Source of the DNA: an uncultured Dehalococcoidia bacterium
GTDB taxonomy: Bacteria > Chloroflexota > Dehalococcoidia > Lucifugimonadales > UBA3495
Assembly (NCBI GenBank): GCA_951812535.1
Contig: CATOSK010000003.1
Coordinates: 345,001 to 409,000, forward strand
Length of the DNA: 64,000 nt
Direction of reading: 5' to 3'
The position numbers and the translations under genes are program-made. Positions 34,835-44,868 of the stretch are shown here, piece by piece (the first letter of the stretch is position 1; the number at the start of each line of letters is the position of its first letter). Under the pieces are notes generated by a model. The model was given only the letters and a program-made list of their open reading frames with translations, had not been told where the DNA came from and made no database searches.

Positions 34835-35836
34835 TCAGAACTCCAGGAACATCTGCTGAATGCGTTCGCGATCGGTGGTCTGGATGAGCGCGAGCATCAG
34901 GAGGACCCGAGCCTTCTGGGGCAGCAGGTTGTCGGAGACGATGAATCCCTGCTGCTCCTTGGCCGGGGTCATGACCACGCGGCCGGCACTGGACCGGGAG
35001 GCCAGCACGACGATGATGCCCCTTTCGACCGCCCGGGCGGCAGCGGTGATGACCTGCGGAGGGAAGGTGCCGCCGCCGAATCCGGCGACGACAAGGCCCG
35101 GGGAGCCATGGCCTACCACGGCGTCGATCAGCATTCCGTCGGAGCCGGCATAGGAATAGACGATGTCCACGCGGGGCAGCACGGTGGACGAGTCTACCTG
35201 GAAGGGGGTTGAGACAGTGTGTTTCCGGAGCGGGGCCCGGTACAGGACAACCTGGCCGTCGGAATCGGAGTAGCCGAGAAAGCCGAGTTCGTTGGGCTTG
35301 AAGGTCTCTACCCGGAAGGTGTTGGCCTTGGTTACGTCCCGGGCGCACTGGATTTCGTTGTTCAAGATTGTCAGCACTCCCAGGCCGGCGGCCTGGGGAG
35401 AGGCGGCAACCCGGACGGCGTCCAACAGATTCAGGTCGGCGTCGGTGCCAATGGACGTGGGAGGGCGCATCGCCCCGGTGACGACCACCGGCTTGGAAGA
35501 TTTGACGGTCAAATGCAGGAAGTAGGCGGTCTCCTCCAGCGTCGCCGTCCCATGGGTGACGACGACCCCGTCCACCGGACCCTGCAGCAAGTCGTTGATC
35601 CGGGCCGCCAAACGCACCCATTCCGGGGCTCCGATGGCGGTGCTTCCCACACTGATTAGATCCTCGGAGGAGACCTGGGCGACGGACATGACCTCGGGGA
35701 TGCGTTCCAAGGACTGCTGGATGGTAAGGTGTTGTCCCAGTTCAGGGTACAGGATGTAATCGAGGCGGTCGGGGCCAACGCCGGCGATGCTGCCGCCGGT
35801 GGCTACAATGTGGATGCTGGGCAACTGGGTCGTCAT
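34835..35836 (-). CDS. Asparaginase/glutaminase family protein with altered active site
   Basis: 333 residues, ATG at 35836 after AGGAGT. The first catalytic Thr lies in IVATGGSIAG. The second motif, normally HGTDT, reads VVTHGTATLEETAY, so the catalytic Asp is replaced by Ala (codon GCG). The Lys in ARDVTKANTF is kept. GAMRPPTSIGTDADLNLLDA follows the family. No signal peptide is present. It may hydrolyse a different amide, be weakly active, or have another role; the fold assignment is secure. Confidence 0.88.
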   Translation of the reverse strand: MTTQLPSIHIVATGGSIAGVGPDRLDYILYPELGQHLTIQQSLERIPEVMSVAQVSSEDLISVGSTAIGAPEWVRLAARINDLLQGPVDGVVVTHGTATLEETAYFLHLTVKSSKPVVVTGAMRPPTSIGTDADLNLLDAVRVAASPQAAGLGVLTILNNEIQCARDVTKANTFRVETFKPNELGFLGYSDSDGQVVLYRAPLRKHTVSTPFQVDSSTVLPRVDIVYSYAGSDGMLIDAVVGHGSPGLVVAGFGGGTFPPQVITAAARAVERGIIVVLASRSSAGRVVMTPAKEQQGFIVSDNLLPQKARVLLMLALIQTTDRERIQQMFLEF

Positions 35837-36033
35837 ACGTACTCCTAACCCGCAGTAGCGATGGGCGGAACGGTACTTTATAGTGGCCTGCTAACCGGCG
35901 GGAGGAAATTGGGCTGGGTTTCTCCGAGGGTAGGCTGGGCGGCAATCCCTGTCAAACAACGGGCGCCGGTCAAACAACGGGTCAAGGACCACTACCGAGC
36001 AAGACACAGGCAACACAAGGGAGGGAGCGACCG

Positions 36034-36765
36034 TTGCGAATCCTGGTATGTACCGATGTTCACGCCAACCTGGAAGCGCTGCAGGCTGTGTTTAGCGATG
36101 CGGATGCCCGGGGCGGGTTTGAGGAAGTTTGGGTCTTGGGGGACCTGGTAGGGTACGGCCCGGACCCGGAAGCCTGTGTCAGGCTGCTTCGCGAGTTTCC
36201 CCTGTCGGCGGTGGCGGGGAACCACGACCATGCGGCCGTGGGCAAGCTCGACCCGGTGACTTTCAACCATGCGGCGGAGGCGGCCGCCCGCTGGACAAGC
36301 GGTCAACTGTCCGACGATACAACCCTCTTTTTGTCCAGCTTACCCCTGGTGGTCTTCCGGGGAGCCTTTACCCTGGTCCACGGGAGCTTGCGGGCTCCGA
36401 TTCACGAATACCTATTAAATGAAGAATCGGCGCGGGGAACTCTGCGGCTGATGCGTTCCCAGTTCTGCATGGTGGGGCACTCTCACTATCCTTTCCTCTG
36501 CCAAGAAGAAGAGGGCTCGCCGGCGTTTGTGGAGTTCCAGGAAGGCCGCTCCTATCCGTTGGACGGACGCCGCTGGATAATAAACCCCGGCGGCCTGGGA
36601 CAACCGCGGGACCGGGACCCCAGGGCGAACTACGCCATATATGATGACGCTGAAGGGACGGTTGAACACCGGCGGGTGACCTACGACATCGCTGCTACCC
36701 AAGCGAAGATCAGGAAGGCCGGCCTTCCCGAGTACCTGGCGGCGCGGCTAAGCGATGGCGTATGA
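36034..36765 (+). CDS. Metallophosphoesterase
   Basis: 243 residues from TTG at 36034, preceded by AGGGAGG. Calcineurin-type metal-binding motifs are all visible: TDVHAN (D-x-H), GDLVGYGP (GD), GNHDHA (GNHD), VHGS and GHSHYPF (GHxH). Family members act on phosphodiesters such as cyclic nucleotides or dinucleotide polyphosphates. It is a single gene preceding the tRNA pair. The precise substrate is unknown. Confidence 0.92.
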   Translation: MRILVCTDVHANLEALQAVFSDADARGGFEEVWVLGDLVGYGPDPEACVRLLREFPLSAVAGNHDHAAVGKLDPVTFNHAAEAAARWTSGQLSDDTTLFLSSLPLVVFRGAFTLVHGSLRAPIHEYLLNEESARGTLRLMRSQFCMVGHSHYPFLCQEEEGSPAFVEFQEGRSYPLDGRRWIINPGGLGQPRDRDPRANYAIYDDAEGTVEHRRVTYDIAATQAKIRKAGLPEYLAARLSDGV

Positions 36766-36895
36766 CCGGCGGACGGTGTCCGAATCCGTAACGCAACCAG
36801 GGTATGACGCCCGCCGTGCGCCGGCTGCCGTGGAGTTGCCGCAGGACATCCAGCCATCGTGTCCGCGAGGATGGTCAGCGGACGGATTCCCCGTG

Positions 36896-36924
36896 TTGAC
36901 AAGTAAATTTCATGTTGATAGTCT
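36896..36924 (+). promoter_or_regulatory. Promoter of tRNA-Lys/tRNA-Leu
   Basis: TTGACA (36896-36901), 17-base spacer, TAGTCT (36919-36924). The tRNA-Lys begins at 36952, giving a short 5' leader of about 20 bases. Confidence 0.75.
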
Positions 36925-36951
36925 GGGTTGCCATAGATTCAAGGCGTTCAG

Positions 36952-37027
<76 letters not shown>

Positions 37028-37057
37028 ACGGTCTGGGGTTGCTGGCCCCCTGGTAAG

Positions 37058-37142
37058 GGGGAAGTGTCGGAATTGGTAGACGAGCATGACTTAGGATCAT
37101 GTGCCGAAAGGCGTGGGAGTTCGAGTCTCCCCTTCCCCACCA
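37058..37142 (+). tRNA. tRNA-Leu (anticodon TAG)
   Basis: An 85-base class II tRNA with a long variable arm. The acceptor stem GGGGAAG/CTTCCCC is perfect. The anticodon stem CATGA/TCATG holds TAG at 37092-37094. GTTCGAGTC forms the T-loop. CCA is encoded at 37140-37142. It lies 30 bases after tRNA-Lys and 91 bases before the ABC ATPase gene, with no clear terminator between. Confidence 0.97.
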
Positions 37143-37233
37143 CCGCCTTCGGCGGCATCGTGGCTGTGTAAGGAAGGGAGCGGCTCCAGCCTTGCCCGAA
37201 CGTATTAAGCACCGGTCCCTGTGAGGAGGTCAA

Positions 37234-38316
37234 GTGGTATCACTGCTTGAAGTCAAAAACCTGAAGACTGCCTTTTTCACCTTTGAAGGCGTGGTGAGGG
37301 CGGTGGACGGGGTTAGCTACGAAGTAGAGGAAGGCGAGACCCTCGGCCTGGTGGGGGAAAGCGGCTGCGGGAAAAGCGTCAGCGCGCTTTCCCTGATGAG
37401 GTTGATCCCCGACCCGCCCGGCAAGATCACCGACGGCGAAGTGCTGTTTGAGGGCGAGGACATCCTGAAGATCGACATGGATGACATGCGCCGGATCCGC
37501 GGCGCGAAGATGTCCATGGTATTCCAGGAGCCGATGACCTCCCTGAACCCGGTGCTGACCCTGGAGAAGCAACTCAGCGAGACGCTGCAGCTGCACAAGG
37601 GAATGAGCCGGGAAGAATCCCGCCAGGAGTCGGTCAACCTCCTGGGACGGGTGGGAATCCCCGACCCGGAACGGCGGGTCCGGCAGTATCCCCACCAGTT
37701 CAGCGGCGGGATGCGGCAGCGCGTGATGATCGCCATGGCCCTGAGCTGCAACCCCAAGCTGATCATCGCCGACGAGCCGACAACCGCGCTTGACGTGACT
37801 ATTCAGGCCCAGATTCTCGAGTTGATGAAGAGCCTGACCACCGAATTCGGTGTAGCCCTTATCGTTATCACCCACAACCTGGGGGTGGTGGCGAGATACG
37901 CTGACCGGATGAACATTATGTACGCGGGCAAGATCGTCGAGAGAGGGTCGGCCCGGGAGATCTACAGCAATCCCCGCCATCCCTACACGGTCGGGTTGTT
38001 GAACTCGGTGCCCCGGCTGGACCTGCCCAGGCGGGCCAAGCTGGACCCCATCGAGGGGCAGCCCCCCGACCTGGTCAACGTACCTCCGGGATGCTCCTTC
38101 CGCGACCGGTGCCGGTGGGCCATCGACAAGTGCGCCACGGATGAACCACCTTTGGTGGAGTGGACCGACGGGCACCTGACCGCCTGCTGGCGGTCGGACG
38201 TCCTGGGGCCGGAAGCACTGGAATTCATGCGGGGTTCCCAGGAATTGGCTGACGAAGGCGATGTACAGGTCACCGCCGGTCAGGTGGAGTTCGGAAATCA
38301 GGGCACGGAGAGTTAA
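37234..38316 (+). CDS. Peptide ABC transporter ATPase, DppD/OppD type
   Basis: 360 residues from GTG at 37234, after GAGGAGGT. Walker A is GESGCGKS, the Q-loop lies in [12 protein letters not shown], the signature is FSGGMRQR, and Walker B is [12 protein letters not shown]. The C-terminal oligopeptide/dipeptide domain has the Cys pattern [17 protein letters not shown]...CW, proposed in this family to hold an iron-sulfur cluster. It pairs with the ATPase 5 bases downstream. No permease or binding protein is adjacent; the cassettes at 1-6.8 kb lack ATPases and may use this pair. Confidence 0.94.
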   Translation: MVSLLEVKNLKTAFFTFEGVVRAVDGVSYEVEEGETLGLVGESGCGKSVSALSLMRLIPDPPGKITDGEVLFEGEDILKIDMDDMRRIRGAKMSMVFQEPMTSLNPVLTLEKQLSETLQLHKGMSREESRQESVNLLGRVGIPDPERRVRQYPHQFSGGMRQRVMIAMALSCNPKLIIADEPTTALDVTIQAQILELMKSLTTEFGVALIVITHNLGVVARYADRMNIMYAGKIVERGSAREIYSNPRHPYTVGLLNSVPRLDLPRRAKLDPIEGQPPDLVNVPPGCSFRDRCRWAIDKCATDEPPLVEWTDGHLTACWRSDVLGPEALEFMRGSQELADEGDVQVTAGQVEFGNQGTES

Positions 38317-38321
38317 TTGAG

Positions 38322-39365
38322 ATGACGACTATGCCTTCCGCGGAACCCCAGGGCGGAACCACCGGCGTGCAGGATGATCTCCTGCTCGAAGTCAACAACC
38401 TAAAGATGTATTTCCCGGTCACGGCGGGCCTGATTTTCCAGCGGGCCGTTGCCCAGATCAAAGCGGTGGATGACATCTCCTTCTTCGTGAGGCGCGGAGA
38501 GACGCTGGGCCTGGTGGGAGAGAGCGGCTGCGGGAAGACGACCACCGGGCGCTGCATCCTCCAGCTTTACAAGCCCACGGACGGGCAGATCGTGTTCGAA
38601 GGGCAGGAGCTGGTGGGCCTGTCCACCCGGCAGATGCGGCAGATGCGCCGGCAGATGCAGGTGATTTTCCAGGACCCGTTCAGCTCGCTGAACCCCCGCA
38701 TGACTGCCGGGAACATTATCGGGGAACCGCTGATCGTTCACGGCCTGGTCAAGAGCAAGGAAGAATACCGGGAACGAGTGGCCGAGCTGCTGCAGAACGT
38801 GGGACTCAATCCCTACATGGCGGACCGCTTCCCCCACGAGTTCAGCGGCGGGCAGCGGCAGCGGATCGGTGTCGCCCGGGCATTGTCCGTGGACCCGAAG
38901 CTGATTGTTTGCGACGAGCCGGTCTCAGCGCTGGACGTGTCCATCCAGGCCCAGGTGATCAACCTCCTGGAAGACTTGCAGGAACGGTTCTCGCTGACCT
39001 ACCTGTTCATCGCCCACGACCTGTCGGTGGTGCGTCACATCAGCGACCGCGTGGCCGTGATGTACCTGGGGCGGCTGGTGGAAATCGCCGACCGGAACGA
39101 AATCTACCGGAACCCGTTCCATCCCTACACCAAGGCGCTGCTCTCTGCGGTGCCCATCCCCGATCCGGTGATTGACGCCCAGCGGGAACGGATCATCCTT
39201 TCGGGCGAGGTGCCCAGCCCGCTGAACCCGCCTTCGGGCTGCGTGTTCCATCCCAGGTGCCCCATCGCGATAGACGATTGCAACCAGGCTATCCCCAGCC
39301 TTCGGGAGGTAGAACCCGGGCACTGGGCTTCCTGCATCAGAGTCCCGGGTTACGGCTCGTACTAG
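38322..39365 (+). CDS. Peptide ABC transporter ATPase, DppF/OppF type
   Basis: 347 residues, ATG at 38322. Walker A is GESGCGKTT, the Q-loop is in [16 protein letters not shown], the signature is FSGGQRQR and Walker B is [14 protein letters not shown]. The C-terminal domain has [18 protein letters not shown], as in OppF. It is expected to form the ATPase heterodimer with the preceding protein. The hairpin at 39393-39421 follows. Confidence 0.94.
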   Translation: MTTMPSAEPQGGTTGVQDDLLLEVNNLKMYFPVTAGLIFQRAVAQIKAVDDISFFVRRGETLGLVGESGCGKTTTGRCILQLYKPTDGQIVFEGQELVGLSTRQMRQMRRQMQVIFQDPFSSLNPRMTAGNIIGEPLIVHGLVKSKEEYRERVAELLQNVGLNPYMADRFPHEFSGGQRQRIGVARALSVDPKLIVCDEPVSALDVSIQAQVINLLEDLQERFSLTYLFIAHDLSVVRHISDRVAVMYLGRLVEIADRNEIYRNPFHPYTKALLSAVPIPDPVIDAQRERIILSGEVPSPLNPPSGCVFHPRCPIAIDDCNQAIPSLREVEPGHWASCIRVPGYGSY

Positions 39366-39392
39366 CTTCCAGCCTGGCTCTTGTCGCCTTTC

Positions 39393-39424
39393 AGCCCCGG
39401 CTTGTCATACCAGCCGGGGCTTTC
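39393..39424 (+). terminator. Terminator after ATPase pair
   Basis: AGCCCCGGCT (39393-39402) pairs with AGCCGGGGCT (39412-39421) across 9 bases, then TTTC. The short U-run makes it a moderate terminator. Confidence 0.65.
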
Positions 39425-39506
39425 ACTTTCTGAGAGAGGGAATACCTTGGTCCCGCTTTACCGGGCCACTTCATTTTCTTCCAGTTAAAGCTGCGGAGGA
39501 GACCCG

Positions 39507-40025
39507 TCACCACGTATTGTCTCCGAATTGGTTGGGGCCGTCGTCTCCGTCCTGCCGCAGCCACCAGATCGCCCAGCCAGCAACGACAAGAGAGACGCCC
39601 ACGGCGATGGCAAGCGCAACCAGCAAGGGGGCGTCTTCCGAGCTACCCGTGGTGAGGGCTTGGCCCAATGCCGCAAACGCAAGGCCAAGGAAGATGAGCC
39701 ACGCGAAGAAGGGAAGCAAGAACCAAACCAACACCGCCAGACCGCTGCGCCCGGTATCGTGTAAGCGGCGCACAGTGAGGGCTAAGGTAGGGAAGAAGCC
39801 AGCCAGGGCAACGAGGACACTGGCATTCACGAATCCCAGCCACAGTATGCCCGGGCTAGGGACGGCACGCGTGGAGGATGTGTCCAAGACAGCGAGCACG
39901 GCGAAGACCACCAGAACGACGACGAACAGCAGCCGCATCCACCACCAGAATTCGGCGCGGCTCGCCCGCCCGGAATAGACGAACGTCCGGCGGAGGACGC
40001 GTGCGCCGTTTCCCCAGAAAGTCAT
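39507..40025 (-). CDS. DUF805 family membrane protein
   Basis: 172 residues from ATG at 40025 (a TTG three codons earlier is possible). The N-terminal stretch VYSGRASRAEFWWW and the central TVRRLHDTGRSG are the hallmarks of DUF805. Four membrane helices are predicted near residues 30-48, 60-82, 96-122 and 128-148. DUF805 proteins have no established activity. The C-terminus ends in a hydrophilic Asp/Gly/Asn-rich tail. It is divergent from lepA. Confidence 0.9.
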   Translation of the reverse strand: MTFWGNGARVLRRTFVYSGRASRAEFWWWMRLLFVVVLVVFAVLAVLDTSSTRAVPSPGILWLGFVNASVLVALAGFFPTLALTVRRLHDTGRSGLAVLVWFLLPFFAWLIFLGLAFAALGQALTTGSSEDAPLLVALAIAVGVSLVVAGWAIWWLRQDGDDGPNQFGDNTW

Positions 40026-40236
40026 GGTTTCCAAGTCAGGTTATTCAACAGTCCGGATCCCAATTGCCGACATTCTCCTCCCACACAACCCTCCCACCTA
40101 ATGCTCCTGCACTCTCCTCAAACTCAGGCCCCTATTTTCCACCAGTCCCCTCAGCCTTTTCCACATTAGAAAAGGCGGGTTCCGGCTTTGAGGCGTGCTT
40201 GTGAGTGATTCACCACCGTGTTACCATTTCCCGGTT

Positions 40237-42069
40237 ATGGACCCTCAGCAAATCCGCAATTTTTGCATCATCGCCCACATCGATCACGGAAAGTCCACGC
40301 TGGCGGACCGGTTCCTGGAGATCACGGGCACCGTTCGCGCCCAGGAAATGAAGGCCCAATACCTGGACCAGATGGACCTGGAGCGGGAGCGGGGCATTAC
40401 GATCAAGGGCAAGGCCGTGACGATGAACCACCAGGCTTCGGACGGCCATTCGTACCAGTTGAACCTGATCGACACTCCAGGCCATGTGGATTTCAGCTAC
40501 GAGGTTTCCCGGGCGCTGGCCGCCTGCGAAGGCGCATTGCTGGTGGTTGACGCGAGCCAGGGAATCGAGGCCCAGACCATCGCCAACACGCTGCTGGCCA
40601 TGGAATACGATCTGGAACTGATTCCGGTGGTCAACAAGATCGACCTGCCCCAGGCCGAGCCGGAGCGGGTGGCCGCGGAGCTGCAGCAGGTGTTCGGGTT
40701 CCGGCCGGAAGAGATCCTGTTCGTATCCGCGAAGGCGGGAACCGGGGCCAGGGACATCCTGGATGCAGTGGTGGCAAGGGTGCCGGCTCCGCCGGGGGCT
40801 TCTCACGAACAGTTCCGGGCGCTGGTGTTCGACTCCGTCTACAACTCGTACAAGGGGATCATCGGGTACGTACGGGTCGCTCACGGGCAGGTGCGCAAGT
40901 CGGACAAGATCATGGTCATGTCCTCGGGACGAAACGCGGAGATCGTGGAGTTGGGAGTGTTCGCCCCGGGCCCGCAGCCGGTGGATGTCCTGCACAGCGG
41001 ACAGGTGGGGTACATCGCCACGGGGTTCAAGGATGTCCAGGAATGCGCGGTCGGCGACACGCTGACCAGCTTCGCGGACCCCGCGACCCAGCCGCTCCCG
41101 GGCTACGTTGAACTGAAGTCCATGGTGTTTGCCGGACTTTATCCGGCGGACGGTGAGGACTATTCCAACCTCCGCGCGGCGCTGGAGAAACTCCAGCTTA
41201 ACGACGCTTCGTTGACCATTGAACCGGAGAGCAGCACCGCCCTGGGATTCGGGTTCCGTTGCGGGTTCCTGGGCCTGGTACACCTTGAAATTGTCCAGGA
41301 GCGTTTGGAGCGGGAGTACGATCTGGACCTGATCGTCACCGCCCCCAGCGTCGCCTACCAGGTGGTGCTGACGTCGGGCGAGACCATTCGCGTCGATAAC
41401 CCTTCCAAGCTGCCGCCGCCCAACGAGGTGCAGCAGATCCAGGAACCCATCCTGGACCTCACCATCGTCGCTCCCAGCCGGCACGTGGGCACCATCATGG
41501 AGCTGATGCACTCCCGCCGTTCCGAGTACAAACGCGTCGAATACATACAGGGGCTGTCCGGCGATGACGGTGGAGAGTCCCGGGTGATGATGGAGTACAC
41601 CATGCCCCTGGCGGAGATGCTGGCTGACTTCTTCAACCAGCTGAAGTCCCGCACCCAGGGATACGCGTCGCTGGACTATACCTTCCAGGGGTACCAGGCC
41701 GCGCCTCTGGTAAAGATCGACGTCCTGGTGAACCACCTTCCGGTGGAGGCCCTCTCCATGATCGCGCACCGGGACCAGTCGGTCGTTTTGGGGAGGAGCG
41801 TGGTGCAGAAGTTGCGCTCGACCATTCCGCGCCAGCTTTTTGAAGTCCCCATCCAGGCCGCTATCGGAAGCCGGGTGATCGCCAGGGAGACGGTGCGGGC
41901 CCTGCGGAAGGATGTGCTGGCCAAGTGCTACGGCGGCGACATCACCCGCAAGCGGAAGCTGCTGGAAAAGCAGAAGGAAGGCAAGCGGCGGATGAAGAGC
42001 ATCGGGCGGGTGGAAGTGCCCCAGGAGGCATTCCTGAGCCTGTTGGGAATTGGCGAAGGAAGCAATTAG
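40237..42069 (+). CDS. lepA: Elongation factor 4 (LepA)
   Basis: 610 residues, a ribosomal GTPase. ATG at 40237 is chosen from homology ([25 protein letters not shown]); no strong Shine-Dalgarno site precedes it and the frame is open to 40195. G motifs are [13 protein letters not shown] and NKIDLP. Domain II starts near residue 190. The LepA-specific C-terminal domain includes [22 protein letters not shown] near residue 565. Length and domain order are normal. Confidence 0.97.
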   Translation: MDPQQIRNFCIIAHIDHGKSTLADRFLEITGTVRAQEMKAQYLDQMDLERERGITIKGKAVTMNHQASDGHSYQLNLIDTPGHVDFSYEVSRALAACEGALLVVDASQGIEAQTIANTLLAMEYDLELIPVVNKIDLPQAEPERVAAELQQVFGFRPEEILFVSAKAGTGARDILDAVVARVPAPPGASHEQFRALVFDSVYNSYKGIIGYVRVAHGQVRKSDKIMVMSSGRNAEIVELGVFAPGPQPVDVLHSGQVGYIATGFKDVQECAVGDTLTSFADPATQPLPGYVELKSMVFAGLYPADGEDYSNLRAALEKLQLNDASLTIEPESSTALGFGFRCGFLGLVHLEIVQERLEREYDLDLIVTAPSVAYQVVLTSGETIRVDNPSKLPPPNEVQQIQEPILDLTIVAPSRHVGTIMELMHSRRSEYKRVEYIQGLSGDDGGESRVMMEYTMPLAEMLADFFNQLKSRTQGYASLDYTFQGYQAAPLVKIDVLVNHLPVEALSMIAHRDQSVVLGRSVVQKLRSTIPRQLFEVPIQAAIGSRVIARETVRALRKDVLAKCYGGDITRKRKLLEKQKEGKRRMKSIGRVEVPQEAFLSLLGIGEGSN

Positions 42070-42098
42070 CTGCCAGCCGAATGACGCGCGCCCCCGGC

Positions 42099-42590
42099 TT
42101 ACAGCCCCAGGCTCTCTCTTAACTCCCGCAGTTGCCCCAAGTGTTCCGTCCAGTGGCGGTGGAACAGACCCCGCAACAGCATGTCGGGGGTTCGTTCCTC
42201 GTCAATCCCCCGGGCGGTCAGGTGCGCGATGGCCGCCGCATTCTGAATAGTGTGGTCATTGGCGTTGGCCACGGCCGCTTCCAGCGAGTCGAGAACCCCC
42301 GTCAAATCTCCGCAGACCTGATCGTAGTCGCGCTCCAGGCGGGCCGGGTCCATGTTGTTGAGGTCGGGAGTGACTTCGAACTCGGTGACGGCGCCGTCCA
42401 GCAGGCCGGCCACCAGCGCTCCGATGCCTCCCATCGGCGTGTCCACCAAGTGATACACGACTTCGCGGGCCGACCAATCGTCCGGGCCCGGTTTCCAGTC
42501 GAGGCAGTAGTCCATCCCGTCGAGGAGGGACCGGGCCTGTTCGCGGACAGAGCGGATGTTGTCGAGGTGTTGTTCCCTGGATGTGGTCAT
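42099..42590 (-). CDS. DinB-like four-helix protein
   Basis: 163 residues, ATG at 42590 after GGGGAA. Four helices, with the three metal-binding His expected in DinB/YfiT-type proteins: one in REVVYHLVD and two in LFHRHWTEHLGQLRELRE. Members include bacillithiol or mycothiol transferases and proteins of unknown activity. No partner gene is apparent. Confidence 0.85.
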   Translation of the reverse strand: MTTSREQHLDNIRSVREQARSLLDGMDYCLDWKPGPDDWSAREVVYHLVDTPMGGIGALVAGLLDGAVTEFEVTPDLNNMDPARLERDYDQVCGDLTGVLDSLEAAVANANDHTIQNAAAIAHLTARGIDEERTPDMLLRGLFHRHWTEHLGQLRELRESLGL

Positions 42591-42630
42591 GGTTGTTCCC
42601 CAAGTGCGGCGGGCGGATTGCCGGGCGGGG

Positions 42631-43494
42631 TCATAAGGGAAGGTTCTTCACCAGGGCTTTCACTGCTTCCCGGGTCTCATCCTGGGCGAGGGCGAACTCG
42701 AGAGAAGCGCGGAGGAGTCCGAGAGGATTCCCTCCATCGTATCGTGTTCCCAGGAACTCGTAGGCATACAGGTCCTGTTCTTCGAGGAGCAGGGACATTC
42801 CGTCGGTAAGCTGTATCTCGTCTTTCGCGCCCGGGGTTGTACGCTCCAGGCAATCGAAGACTTCGGGCGGCAGGATATAACGTCCCACTACGGCCAGGTT
42901 TGATGGCGCTTCCTCTACGGGAGGTTTCTCAACCATGCGGTGGACCTGGTGCACCCTTTCTTCTCTCGGGGTTGCCGCCACGACGCCGTAGTTGGGCACC
43001 AGCTCCATCGGCACCGCCTCCACGGCGACTACTCCGGCATCAAGGCGCCCGGCTACTTCGAGCATCTGGGTCAGGGCCCCCGGCGAGTGAGCGATGATGT
43101 CGTCGGGGAGGATGACCGCGAAGGGCTCTCCGCCAACGGCGTTCTTGGCCTGAAGCACCGCGTGACCCAACCCCAAAGGCTCTTCCTGGATCACAAAGGA
43201 AACATCGGCCAGGGAAGAAGCATGCCGGACCTTTTCCTGCAAGCCGGCGGCGCCTGACCCGGACAATCGCTGCTCCAGGGCGGGTGCCGGCTGGAAGTAG
43301 GCGGCGATGGACTCCTTCCCCCGGGCGGTGACGATGATGACCTCCCCGATTCCGGCTTCGGCGGCCTCCTCAACGACGTATTGGAGCATGGGCCGGTCGA
43401 GGATGGGCAATAGCTCCTTGGGAACCGACTTGGTAACTGGAAGGAAGCGGGTCCCCAACCCGGCCGCGGGAATGACTGCCTTGCGTACTTTCAT
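42631..43494 (-). CDS. galU: UTP-glucose-1-phosphate uridylyltransferase
   Basis: 287 residues, making UDP-glucose for glycans and envelope polymers. ATG at 43494 follows AGGAG. The nucleotide-binding motif is AVIPAAGLGTRFLPVTKSVPKELLPI; ILPDDII provides the metal-binding Asp; MVEKP and the C-terminal GTRYDGGNPLGLLRA are characteristic. The length fits GalU rather than the longer sugar nucleotidyltransferases. Confidence 0.95.
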   Translation of the reverse strand: MKVRKAVIPAAGLGTRFLPVTKSVPKELLPILDRPMLQYVVEEAAEAGIGEVIIVTARGKESIAAYFQPAPALEQRLSGSGAAGLQEKVRHASSLADVSFVIQEEPLGLGHAVLQAKNAVGGEPFAVILPDDIIAHSPGALTQMLEVAGRLDAGVVAVEAVPMELVPNYGVVAATPREERVHQVHRMVEKPPVEEAPSNLAVVGRYILPPEVFDCLERTTPGAKDEIQLTDGMSLLLEEQDLYAYEFLGTRYDGGNPLGLLRASLEFALAQDETREAVKALVKNLPL

Positions 43495-43594
43495 CGCGCT
43501 CCTGTGCGCAGGAATTCTAACATCGGCCCGGTAGGGCAACAACGGGCGGCAGGCAGGCCCGTTTTGGGTCCGCTTCCGTCCCCCTGGAGAACGA

Positions 43595-44020
43595 TCAACC
43601 CTCCTGCGGAGGCTCGTAGTTGAACTGCCAGTTGATTCCGAACTTGTCAGTGCAGGCCCCGAAGTACGCTCCCCAGAAGGCGTCCTCTGGAAGCATCGTC
43701 ACCGTGCCTCCCTCAGATATCTTCCCGAACAGATCGTCCGTCTCCTCCCGGCTGCTCGTCGGATAGGTCAGCGCGAAGTTGTCCCCGATCACCCGGGGCG
43801 GGCCGAAGTTCGAGGGCATGTCGCTCCCCATCAGCACCGAATCCCCCATGTTCAGGCTGACGTGCATGACGTTGTTGGCCTCGGCTTCCGGCACGCCCAT
43901 ATCCGGCGGACCTTCCCCAAAGGTCGTCATCATGGCGAATTCCCCGCCGAACACCGACCGGTAAAACTCGAAGGCCTCCCGGCAGTTGCCGTTGAAGTGT
44001 AGATAGCAAAGGATCGGCAC
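43595..44020 (-). CDS. VOC family protein (PhnB-like)
   Basis: 141 residues from GTG at 44020, after GGAGGAGG. It has the glyoxalase/VOC fold of the PhnB subgroup: MPILCYLHFNGNCREAFEFYRSVFGGE at the start, VMHVSLNMGDSVLMGSDMP in the middle and WGAYFGACTDKFGINWQFNY at the end. Members bind metal or act as resistance or isomerase-like proteins, often without known activity. It follows the kinase-like gene by 17 bases. Confidence 0.9.
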   Translation of the reverse strand: MPILCYLHFNGNCREAFEFYRSVFGGEFAMMTTFGEGPPDMGVPEAEANNVMHVSLNMGDSVLMGSDMPSNFGPPRVIGDNFALTYPTSSREETDDLFGKISEGGTVTMLPEDAFWGAYFGACTDKFGINWQFNYEPPQEG

Positions 44021-44037
44021 TATTCCTCCTCCATGTC

Positions 44038-44733
44038 CTAGTTGTCCATTGTCTCCAGTGTCGCCAGCACCCGCTCCTGCAGGTCCTCGAAGACGTCCTT
44101 CACGCTCCGGCGCGCGTTTATCGTCTCAAACCCGTACTGGTCGCTGAGATTGCGGAACTCCTCCAGCAGCGAACCCTGGTATTCCACGAAGCAGGAATGA
44201 CGATCCGCCCCTCTCAGAAAGTCCTCTCCCGACTCCCAATGATCCAGCTCCCGGCAGGAAAGCACCCGGGGCAGAAGCTCGTCCACGTCGATGTCCAGGT
44301 ACAGGATCCGGTCCGGCACAATCGCAAACTCCAGGACGTCGTCCAGCCACCGGGCCGGAACTCCCCGCACCCGCGCCCGTGCGATCATGGAATAGATGTA
44401 CCGGTCCGCGACGGCGATCTTGCCCGCCTGGAGCGCAGGGATGATGCTCTTCTCCAGCCGGTCCCAGAAATCTGTTGCGTAGAACAGGTTCAGCGTAATG
44501 TGGTCAAGCGTGTGGCCCCGCATCGCCCGGTCAATTCCCGAACCGGTCAGCTCCGACCGGCGAAACCCCGTTTCCTGCACTGCGTAGCCCGCGTTTTCCA
44601 ACCATTCCTTCAGCAGGGCGATCTGCGTTGACCGGCCCACCCCGTCGGTGCCCTCCACCACGATGAGCCGCCCGGGCATTGGGTCCTGACCGAACTGGAG
44701 CGGAGCATGGCCGTATGACTTGGGCGTAACCAT
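44038..44733 (-). CDS. Thymidylate-kinase-like protein with altered Walker A
   Basis: 231 residues, ATG at 44733 after AGGAG. The fold is that of thymidylate kinase: P-loop at residues 26-34, DRYIYSMIARARVRG as the DR-Y motif, and a C-terminal helix. The P-loop reads EGTDGVGRST: the Lys that contacts ATP phosphates is Arg (codon CGG). It is a paralogue of the next gene upstream (44869-45693), whose P-loop is intact. Whether it phosphorylates dTMP is doubtful. It may be a pseudo-kinase or use another phosphate donor. Confidence 0.82.
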   Translation of the reverse strand: MVTPKSYGHAPLQFGQDPMPGRLIVVEGTDGVGRSTQIALLKEWLENAGYAVQETGFRRSELTGSGIDRAMRGHTLDHITLNLFYATDFWDRLEKSIIPALQAGKIAVADRYIYSMIARARVRGVPARWLDDVLEFAIVPDRILYLDIDVDELLPRVLSCRELDHWESGEDFLRGADRHSCFVEYQGSLLEEFRNLSDQYGFETINARRSVKDVFEDLQERVLATLETMDN

Positions 44734-44868
44734 CTGTAATCTCCTGTAACCTCCGGGTCGTCACCCTTGAATCCTTATGGCGGAATCTTCCGGCCAGCCC
44801 CCTGAGGCCCGAAACGGGGGGGTAGAGCGGCGGAAGGGGTTGAGGGGCTGCGGTTTAGAAACCAGGGG

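Noticed and set aside
40210-41769. Minus-strand open frame of about 519 codons within lepA
   Set aside because: lepA is complete and conserved on the plus strand; the antisense frame has no motifs.
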